DNA from: an uncultured Pirellulaceae bacterium
Lineage (GTDB): Bacteria > Planctomycetota > Planctomycetia > Pirellulales > Pirellulaceae
DNA length: 5,612 bases
Direction of reading: 5' to 3'
Assembly (NCBI GenBank): GCA_947258905.1
Contig: CAMYKF010000274.1
Location: 1 to 5,612 of the forward strand
How positions within the stretch are numbered: position 1 is the stretch's first letter; each line of letters starts with the position of its first letter. The notes under the pieces are model-generated. The model was not told where the DNA came from and made no database searches. It was given only the letters and a program-made list of their open reading frames with translations. Below, piece after piece: positions 1 to 5,612 of the stretch. The translations under genes were made by a program, and so were the position numbers.

Positions 1-140
1 AACTCCCTGCATTCAACGGCCGCCAACAAAGTTCCAGGCTACCACAGAACAGGGGCCCCGTCCAGAAAATGTCAAGTCGCGACCGGAAGGCATGAAGCAG
101 GCTGACCGATGTGCCCTTGTCTGACTTGATACGGAAGGAC

Positions 141-890
141 CTAAATTGCTCGACGACGCTGCCGGGTCAATCCGGCCAGGCCAGCCAACAGCGCCAGTAA
201 ACCGGCGGTCCCGGGTTCCGGGATCGCCACACCCAACCACGCTTCGGTGTACAGCGAAGCATGATGCAACCGCTCTTCGGGAGTGGCACCATCTGGTGAC
301 AACAGCGTGAAGATGCTGCGACTGGCGGCGACATCCGGTGCCGTCGTATCGAGAACCCACTCCAGCACATAGATCTCGTCGGCTGGCTTCTTCTCAATCT
401 GGTAATCCAGATGCAAATCAAAATGCCCGTGCGGATCGACATTGTCGATAAGGATAATCGTGCCAGGGTTGTTGGTGTCGATCGTCTGACCTTCGTACTG
501 GATCGTCACCACATCGTCGAACGCCAGCGGGTCCAACTGTGGCACCGTGCCGGGCGCTGGCATCAAGGGCGGCGACTGCCACTTGAAGCTGTTGACCAGC
601 GTCAGGCTGACCTGGTGGTTGAGCAGCGGGTCCGTATCGTGGACGTCCCACGCCGGCAGGTTGGCCAGCGCTTCCTGTTTGTCACCCGGTGCGTTGGTCC
701 AGTGATCATGCAAGGAATTGAAATACGGACGAATATTTCCTCCGCCATCGTCAGGTCCACCAACGTATCCGCGTGCCCACAGCTGATTCTCAATCACCTG
801 CACCTCGAACCGGCGGCCGTCATGGGCCAGCACAGGCAAAGACATAAACAGGGTTAGCGACAAGGCGAGGAAGCCGTGAAATCGGGTCAT
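141..890 (-). CDS. Secreted PEP-CTERM sorting domain protein (249 aa), function unknown
   Basis: An exported protein with an exosortase sorting tail. Residues 1-22 form a signal peptide: Arg3, a hydrophobic core (FLALSLTLFMSLPV), then VLA before a likely cleavage after Ala22. The C-terminus has the canonical tripartite signal: Pro-Glu-Pro at 224-226, a hydrophobic helix at about 228-241 and a basic RQRRR tail at 243-247. In known families this tail is cut by exosortase and the protein goes to the envelope or extracellular matrix. The 200-residue mature region looks beta-rich and is histidine-rich (HDHW at 61-64, DPHGHFDLHLDY around 152-163, LHH at 208-210). I recognise the general type from planctomycetes but know no function. 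The ORF stays open upstream to 1058, but the start at 890 gives a clean signal peptide; no clear Shine-Dalgarno precedes it, which is not unusual in this phylum. It is divergent from the dehydrogenase. No intrinsic terminator is visible in 1-140. Confidence 0.88.
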   Translation of the reverse strand: MTRFHGFLALSLTLFMSLPVLAHDGRRFEVQVIENQLWARGYVGGPDDGGGNIRPYFNSLHDHWTNAPGDKQEALANLPAWDVHDTDPLLNHQVSLTLVNSFKWQSPPLMPAPGTVPQLDPLAFDDVVTIQYEGQTIDTNNPGTIILIDNVDPHGHFDLHLDYQIEKKPADEIYVLEWVLDTTAPDVAASRSIFTLLSPDGATPEERLHHASLYTEAWLGVAIPEPGTAGLLALLAGLAGLTRQRRRAI

Positions 891-963
891 TGCTGTACGA
901 ATAGAACGAATCGGGACAAGCCGGCAAAACTCCCAGTTTAACCAAATGACCTTGCGACTGTAA

Positions 964-982
964 TGGGCGGAATATCCGCCCA
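964..982. promoter_or_regulatory. Perfect inverted repeat, candidate operator
   Basis: TGGGCGGA-ATA-TCCGCCCA is a perfect 8-bp inverted repeat around a 3-nt centre. It lies in the non-coding gap between the divergent PEP-CTERM gene (start at 890) and the dehydrogenase (start at 1146). Size and symmetry fit a dimeric regulator site. No good promoter can be assigned: on the minus strand a TTGACC lies at 1014-1019, but its matching -10 is poor. Regulation is inferred from position and symmetry only. Confidence 0.4.
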
Positions 983-1131
983 GGGGTTGCATGTCCAATA
1001 AAAACAAGGAATCGGTCAAGATGTCGAAATGAAGCCTGAATCGCTCGTTGGCCATCACCGTGATCTTTGGCCGCGCGGTTTGTACGATTACAACGTCAGT
1101 GGCGTCAGCGTTGGATTGGTTTTCCTGAACC

Positions 1132-1138
1132 GGAGGAG
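1132..1138 (+). promoter_or_regulatory. Shine-Dalgarno site deciding the dehydrogenase start
   Basis: GGAGGAG lies 7 nt before a GTG at 1146. The match to anti-Shine-Dalgarno and the spacing are near ideal, and the protein begins with the usual family N-terminus (VRAVVLENGRVDF, read as M at position 1). This favours GTG 1146 over the in-frame ATG at 1029, which has no such site and would add 39 residues with no family resemblance. Confidence 0.85.
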
Positions 1139-1145
1139 ATCAAAA

Positions 1146-2042
1146 GTGCGGGCAGTGGTTCTGGAAAACGGTCGAGTGGATTTTCGTGCGGACTATCACG
1201 AAACTCCACGCGCAAACGAGATTCCGGTCGACGTGACTTTGGCCGGTATTTGCGAAACCGATTTGCAACTGGTTCGCGGCTATATGGATTTCCAGGGGGT
1301 CCTCGGTCACGAGTTTGCGGGCGTGGCTCGCGAGGGAAAATATGCCGGACAGCGGGTGGTCGGCGAGATCAATTGCAGCTGCGGCCAGTGCAAGTACTGC
1401 CAAAGTGGAAAACGCAATCATTGTCCCCACCGCAGCGTGATTGGCATCCTGAACCATGACGGCGCGTTCGCCGATACCGTGTACGTTCCCGAAGCCAACT
1501 TGGCCGCCGCCTTTGAGATTCCTGCCCAACTGGATTTGTCACGCTTTGCCAAAGCGGTGGTGATCGGCGATGGCCGGCTGGCGTATCTGATCGCCCAGGT
1601 ATTGCGATTGCATCAGTGTGACGTGACGGTGGTCGGAAAGCATGCTGAGAAGCTGGAGCACTTTCGCAACGCCGGCCTCTTAACGCGTCAGCATCGCGAA
1701 TCCGATCCAGCTCGTGATTTTCCACTAGCCGTGGACTGCACAGGCTCACCAACCGGAGTCCCCACCGCTATGCGTTATCTGCAGCCGCGTGGCACACTGG
1801 TGCTCAAGACAACCCATGCCGGAGAGCACGGGCCCAAACTGGCTCCCATTGTGATTGACGAAATCACGCTCGTCGGCAGCCGCTGCGGTCCCTTCGACGT
1901 CGCCCTGCGCGCTTTGGAGCAAGGGCAAATCGAGGTCGCATCGATGATCACTGCGCGTTATCCGATTGAGGATGCGGTTTCGGCCATTGAAGCCGCCAGC
2001 CAGATGGATCATCGCAAGGTGTTGCTGGAGATTGCCCCATAG
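1146..2042 (+). CDS. Zinc-type medium-chain alcohol dehydrogenase-like protein, apparently with an internal deletion
   Basis: A cytoplasmic MDR-superfamily oxidoreductase; substrate unknown. The N-terminal GroES-like domain has the catalytic-zinc motif GICETD (Cys36, Thr38, Asp39), GHE (His55, Glu56), and a structural-zinc cluster CGxCxxCx7C (Cys79, Cys82, Cys85, Cys93). The Rossmann domain starts at about 137 with GDGRLA (Gly141, Gly143, Ala146). The end of strand beta-2 reads VVGKH (162-166), with Gly, Lys, His where NAD-specific members have Asp, suggesting NADP(H). The C-terminal half (VDCTGSPTG at 196-204, EITLVGSRCGPF at 239-250) matches the group I recall as MDR_like zinc dehydrogenases. 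At 298 aa it is about 20 residues short: PEANLAAAFEIP (115-126) joins regions normally separated by a VPD...EPLA segment carrying the third zinc ligand. It may be catalytically altered or inactive. It converges on the next gene across 43 nt with no clear terminator between. Confidence 0.88.
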   Translation: MRAVVLENGRVDFRADYHETPRANEIPVDVTLAGICETDLQLVRGYMDFQGVLGHEFAGVAREGKYAGQRVVGEINCSCGQCKYCQSGKRNHCPHRSVIGILNHDGAFADTVYVPEANLAAAFEIPAQLDLSRFAKAVVIGDGRLAYLIAQVLRLHQCDVTVVGKHAEKLEHFRNAGLLTRQHRESDPARDFPLAVDCTGSPTGVPTAMRYLQPRGTLVLKTTHAGEHGPKLAPIVIDEITLVGSRCGPFDVALRALEQGQIEVASMITARYPIEDAVSAIEAASQMDHRKVLLEIAP

Positions 2043-2085
2043 CGGCAAGTCAGCACTTCTGGACATGTCAGCAGTGGCACCGCGC

Positions 2086-4758
2086 TCATCGCGGCTTCAA
2101 CCGCTCGCACAACGCCTTCAGCTTCTCGACTCGAGTTTCGTCAATCTCCCCCAATGTTTCTGTTGTTAAAAGCGCTCTGTTCATCGAACCAACCACGGCT
2201 TCCTTGACCTGTTGCAATCCTGCTGCAACTCCATCCAATGGAACTTCTACTTCACCCAATTCATCTAGTCCCAACTTCCAAAACTCTTCGAGCTGCTGGA
2301 GTCTGGCGTCGAACTCCGCATCAGTTATCCCCCCATCTGTTATCTCACTATCCCGACAGCGGACTGCGACTGCATAAGATCGCTGGTTGAGCATTTTCAG
2401 GTAGGCCCATCCGCGAATCTGTGGATTGGCACTGTGTTCAAGAATGACATTGTGATACCGACTATTTGCTACCTGGCGTATCAAGTGCCGGAATTCATCG
2501 AACACCCCGGCCTCATCAATGTTCTCGGCCAGGAATTGCATCGAGTCTTCAATCCAGCCAACGCGATTGCTCCAGTCCATCGCCATTATGGCGGAATATT
2601 CGACGGACTTGAGCAATGCTATTCGCTGCGCAGCACCCTGTCTGGAGTTTGTTGTGCGTTTCAGCAAGTCGTTGACTTGCCCGTCCATAGCCTTTGTAAG
2701 GCGGTAAAGATACCTGCTTCTTGTACTGTTGAATGTACGATCGCGTTCGGGCGCGTTGACAAGTTGTTCCTCGGCAAACTCCACCAGCTTTTTAAGAGCG
2801 TCATCGACTTCCAACCCACCCACAGCGGGAACTGCGAACTCCAGCGCCTGGCTGTTCCGGTCGATCACTTTTATTTCTTCCAGGTCCACCGACGTTTCCG
2901 ATTCCGCGACACGAAAGGGCCGCGTGGGGAACTCCAGGCCCGTTTCATACGGGGTGACATGGTAGTCGAGGCTGGGGAACAGCCCGGTTACCACGAATTC
3001 ACCGTCAACGTTGGTGCGGGTCTCCCATCGGAAAACAAAAGGGCTCCTGATCTTGACGATCGCATTTTCAATCGGTTCGCCAGAGACCTGATCGATTATC
3101 CGACCAGTCGCTGTTTGCCCATCCTGCAACCTGATTTCGATTCGCTCGCCGGACTTCAGATCATCTGGAACCACCCGAATGACGGCACACGTGGCATTCC
3201 GCGGGTCCCAGCAGAAAACCATATTCTGGAATACGATGGCGGGATCCGGCACTCCGTTCCTTACCACACCAGACTCTATTGCGTCTGGCCGGATGTAGTC
3301 GTAATTGCAATCATCGAACAATTGGCGCAACTCGAATTCTCCCTGCTCATCGGCCACACCCCATTCCGCCAGGCTTAACCGGCCATTTCGTGCGTGCGTG
3401 CCGGCAAATGAAACGCCGGGTGCCGGATTACCGTTCTCGTCCAAAACACGAAAACTCGCGACCGGCGCCGGGTCCAAATTGAAACTGATGCCTGTGGGGA
3501 TAGACTCCGCCGTGATTTTGTATGTGAAGGATTGACGGAATTCGTCGGCTGCTTCGTCCCAGTCAGACAGGGTGACATAACCGGGGACCTTCTGATCCAA
3601 ACGCAGTTCACCATCGATTTCAGGCACACGCAAGGAGAATTGCCCCGTGGCGTCGGTGCGCACCTCTAGATCTGGCACCACACCCAGATCCTCGATTTGC
3701 TGCATGTCGTCCGGGAAGTAGCGAATCGTGGCGTTGGCAACGGGTTCGCCAGACCTCGACTCCACGACCTTGCCACTCAAGATGCGTCCTGCGCGCAATT
3801 CGATTCTCGGGTTCACTTCCATGGTTTCGGCTTGCACCGTGACATCGACAAACCCGCCCATCAACTCAGCATCTTCGTGAGGAAACACAAAGATACGCCA
3901 GGTGTCCACGGCCAGGTTTGTGAAGGGGTAATCGGCTTGAGGGTCAGCCAAATTCAGAAACCGAATCAGATTTTGATCGAGGCGGGGAGGTCGACCAAAA
4001 TGCTTCTTAATTCCGACTCGCGAGATCTCGACTGCTTGCCCGTTTCTGGCGTCAACAACTTCCAGTTTGGTTCGACATTTTCCGTCGACCTGAAAGGTAA
4101 AGTTGCCACGGGCAAATTCAAGCATTGAGTGGCGATTTGACTCGTGCGGTATGGGCACCGATTCGTCGGCCCAGGAAAGCCGTTGATAAATCACTCCCGG
4201 CTTGTGGAGTCGCAACATGCAGCCAGTTTCAGCAGTCGCATGGTTCAGTGAAAATCGGCCCTCAGCGTCGGTCACAGCCACCCACGGTTCCTGGCGTTTG
4301 GCAATATTCCTGCGATAGGCAAACGGTGAAACCGAAACGCCCGCAATGCCCTCGCCATTTGCGTCGACGACGCGACCGGAAATCGACTTGCCCTTTTGCA
4401 ACTGGATAGTTTGCTCTTCATCGCTGACCACCATGCCTGTGTAATAGACATATCCGGGACATGCGATTTCAAGGTCGTTGAAATAAGAAAGTACCGGTCC
4501 ATCAAAGCGGTATCGGCCTTCCTGATCTGTCGTCGCCTGAAAGAAATCCCGGGACCCCGAACCTGCGCCGCTCCAGGTCACCAGCGCTCCAACGACCGGC
4601 TGGCCAGATTCATCAACCACGACTCCTCTGGTACCGCCCAACCATGGGTTCAAATTGGTGGGTGGCGGAGACTGCGCCAAAACCAGGGCGGCGGCCAGGG
4701 AGAAAACGACTGAAAGTGACGCGACCAACGTTTTTCGCAAGCAATGATCAATGCTCAT
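2086..4758 (-). CDS. Large exported protein with carboxypeptidase-regulatory-like repeats (890 aa)
   Basis: Residues 1-28 are a signal peptide (RKT, then a hydrophobic core ending VLA before QS), so the protein is exported; there is no lipobox, later membrane helix or sorting tail. The body has five carboxypeptidase-D-regulatory-like beta-sandwich units, each opening with a G-x-V-V-D-x-x-G-x-P-V-x-x-A-x-V type motif (45-60, 128-143, 329-345, 436-451, 552-568) and followed by a TDxEGRF-type turn (76-85, 162-171, 367-376, 468-477, 581-590). In known families these are non-catalytic binding or scaffold domains. From about 650 to the end the protein appears alpha-helical, rich in Glu, Arg and Leu; I do not recognise this part and see no thioredoxin CxxC or protease motif. 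Eight cysteines in the mature chain could form disulfides. The start at 4758 is chosen because GAGG lies 5 nt upstream and the signal peptide begins there; the ORF extends to 4893 through promoter sequence. No intrinsic terminator follows the stop. Confidence 0.9.
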   Translation of the reverse strand: MSIDHCLRKTLVASLSVVFSLAAALVLAQSPPPTNLNPWLGGTRGVVVDESGQPVVGALVTWSGAGSGSRDFFQATTDQEGRYRFDGPVLSYFNDLEIACPGYVYYTGMVVSDEEQTIQLQKGKSISGRVVDANGEGIAGVSVSPFAYRRNIAKRQEPWVAVTDAEGRFSLNHATAETGCMLRLHKPGVIYQRLSWADESVPIPHESNRHSMLEFARGNFTFQVDGKCRTKLEVVDARNGQAVEISRVGIKKHFGRPPRLDQNLIRFLNLADPQADYPFTNLAVDTWRIFVFPHEDAELMGGFVDVTVQAETMEVNPRIELRAGRILSGKVVESRSGEPVANATIRYFPDDMQQIEDLGVVPDLEVRTDATGQFSLRVPEIDGELRLDQKVPGYVTLSDWDEAADEFRQSFTYKITAESIPTGISFNLDPAPVASFRVLDENGNPAPGVSFAGTHARNGRLSLAEWGVADEQGEFELRQLFDDCNYDYIRPDAIESGVVRNGVPDPAIVFQNMVFCWDPRNATCAVIRVVPDDLKSGERIEIRLQDGQTATGRIIDQVSGEPIENAIVKIRSPFVFRWETRTNVDGEFVVTGLFPSLDYHVTPYETGLEFPTRPFRVAESETSVDLEEIKVIDRNSQALEFAVPAVGGLEVDDALKKLVEFAEEQLVNAPERDRTFNSTRSRYLYRLTKAMDGQVNDLLKRTTNSRQGAAQRIALLKSVEYSAIMAMDWSNRVGWIEDSMQFLAENIDEAGVFDEFRHLIRQVANSRYHNVILEHSANPQIRGWAYLKMLNQRSYAVAVRCRDSEITDGGITDAEFDARLQQLEEFWKLGLDELGEVEVPLDGVAAGLQQVKEAVVGSMNRALLTTETLGEIDETRVEKLKALCERLKPR

Positions 4759-4763
4759 GAATT

Positions 4764-4767
4764 CCTC
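4764..4767 (-). promoter_or_regulatory. Ribosome binding site of the large exported protein
   Basis: On the minus strand GAGG stands 5 nt before the ATG at 4756-4758. It supports this start over the more distal in-frame ATG at 4893, which would place 45 non-signal residues before the signal peptide and include the predicted promoter. Confidence 0.6.
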
Positions 4768-4801
4768 ATTCCAAAGCAATCGAATCAACCGCTGGAAGCA
4801 G

Positions 4802-4833
4802 ATTATACGGTAGTGGACAGGCGAAGTAGTCAA
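4802..4833 (-). promoter_or_regulatory. Predicted sigma-70-type promoter for the large exported protein
   Basis: Reading the minus strand, a perfect TATAAT (-10, at 4802-4807) lies 43 nt before the ATG. A TTGACT (-35, at 4828-4833) lies 20 nt upstream of it, which is longer than the usual 16-18. Transcription would begin near 4795 with a leader of about 37 nt. The -10 is convincing; the -35 pairing is uncertain because of its spacing. Confidence 0.55.
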
Positions 4834-4913
4834 ATTGTCTGGAGGATTTGCGGCCCATTGATATCGATATGGGCAGGCTCGGACCATGAACACGTGGAAG
4901 GCAACAGGCCAAC

Positions 4914-4947
4914 AAAAAAGGCCCTTTCCGTTTTCACGGAAAGGGCC
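4914..4947 (-). terminator. Intrinsic terminator of the rRNA operon
   Basis: On the minus strand a perfect 12-bp stem (arms 4936-4947 and 4920-4931) closes a GAAA tetraloop of the stable GNRA class (4932-4935) and is followed at once by six T residues (4914-4919). It begins 8 nt after the 5S rRNA 3' end, so it ends the 23S-5S transcript and insulates the downstream gene. Confidence 0.95.
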
Positions 4948-4955
4948 ATAAATAG

Positions 4956-5062
<107 letters not shown>

Positions 5063-5284
5063 AGAGAACTGGCAGGCTTGTTCACCCTGCCAGCCCTGTG
5101 TTCTTTGGCTGGATTGAATTAATGGCGGGCTGCCGAGAAGTCGGCAGCTTATGCGTTCGCTTTGTGAACGCCCACTCTTGAACTTGCGTCAGCTGACCTG
5201 CAGGTCAACCTGTGAAAACGAGACCAAATCGTCCATGTGAAGCGTGGGCTTCACAAGTGCCTCGCGATAGAGGCCTGGATAATT
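5063..5284 (-). other. 23S-5S internal transcribed spacer, rich in hairpins, no gene
   Basis: This 222-nt spacer holds no tRNA or credible ORF. It contains a row of perfect or near-perfect inverted repeats: 8-bp arms 5069-5076/5086-5093 (9-nt loop), 8-bp arms 5129-5136/5141-5148 (4-nt loop), 5153-5160/5164-5171 (8 bp with one G-U, 3-nt loop), a 14-bp palindrome at 5194-5207, 8-bp arms 5236-5243/5248-5255 (4-nt loop) and 5-bp arms 5259-5263/5270-5274. Such stems in pre-rRNA spacers commonly guide folding and RNase processing; that role here is inferred. Confidence 0.75.
5194..5207. repeat. 14-bp perfect palindrome in the rRNA spacer
   Basis: TGACCTGCAGGTCA is fully self-complementary with no loop. 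As RNA it could not close a hairpin without opening central pairs, so it would form a shorter stem or pair between molecules. Its role is unknown. Confidence 0.5.

Positions 5285-5612
<328 letters not shown>

Noticed and set aside
70..75. TTGACA on the minus strand near the left edge, as a -35 box
   Set aside because: No -10 hexamer is found at 16-18 nt downstream; an isolated hexamer is not enough.
891..1058. Upstream extension of the PEP-CTERM gene by 56 codons
   Set aside because: The extension would bury the signal peptide inside the protein and would cover the intergenic palindrome. The ATG ending at 890 gives a normal exported precursor.
1021..1145. ATG at 1029 as the dehydrogenase start, overlapped by a three-codon ATG TCG AAA TGA ORF at 1021-1032 (possible leader coupling)
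   Set aside because: The added 39 residues do not resemble the family and no ribosome binding site precedes either ATG, while GTG 1146 has an ideal GGAGGAG. The tiny ORF is likely chance.
2080..2094. CCGCG-CTCAT-CGCGG hairpin at the end of the large exported gene
   Set aside because: The stem is only 5 bp, overlaps the stop codon and has no T-run on either strand, so it is not a credible terminator.
2434..3378. 314-codon open frame on the plus strand
   Set aside because: It lies wholly antisense to the large exported protein, whose frame shows five recurring domain motifs and a signal peptide. The plus-strand translation shows no domain and no ribosome binding site. It is a shadow of codon bias.
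4854..4873. Palindrome ATATCGATAT (4861-4870) flanked by CCCAT and ATGGG
   Set aside because: The flanks and the core are not symmetric about the same centre and the core is short and AT-rich. It is plausible by chance; no function is assigned.
5063..5284. Possible tRNA in the 23S-5S spacer
   Set aside because: No cloverleaf with a GGTTCRA-type T arm and 7-bp acceptor stem can be found; the hairpins are separate and sequential.

Overview
The window looks like a planctomycete chromosome, probably Pirellulales-like, with moderate GC. Three things suggest this: a PEP-CTERM (exosortase-sorted) secreted protein, a large exported protein built from carboxypeptidase-regulatory-like beta-sandwich repeats of the kind abundant in planctomycetes, and an rRNA end in which 23S and 5S are separated by a spacer without tRNA. 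The lineage is inferred from gene types only; no 16S is present.

Layout, left to right. Positions 1-140 hold no gene or terminator that I can support. Positions 141-890 (minus) encode a 249-aa secreted PEP-CTERM protein. A 255-nt divergent intergenic region follows and contains a perfect 8-bp-arm palindrome (964-982). Positions 1146-2042 (plus) encode a 298-aa zinc-type medium-chain dehydrogenase with a GTG start behind a strong Shine-Dalgarno. It appears to have lost, in frame, the segment that normally carries the third catalytic zinc ligand. It converges, across 43 nt, on an 890-aa exported protein at 2086-4758 (minus), which has five carboxypeptidase-regulatory-like repeats and a helical C-terminal region, with its own TATAAT promoter upstream. 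Next come a strong intrinsic terminator (4914-4947), 5S rRNA (4956-5062), a hairpin-packed 222-nt spacer, and the 3' end of 23S rRNA (5285 to the window edge), all on the minus strand.

The rRNA genes form one transcription unit that enters from the right edge and stops at the terminator. The large exported protein lies downstream in the same direction but has its own promoter. The dehydrogenase and the two exported proteins show no operon arrangement, since their orientations alternate, and I see no evidence of a shared pathway. I found no mobile element, CRISPR array or tRNA, and no convincing new multi-gene system. The most notable signals are the apparent internal deletion in the dehydrogenase, the predicted N-terminal histidine of the mature PEP-CTERM protein, and the structured 23S-5S spacer.
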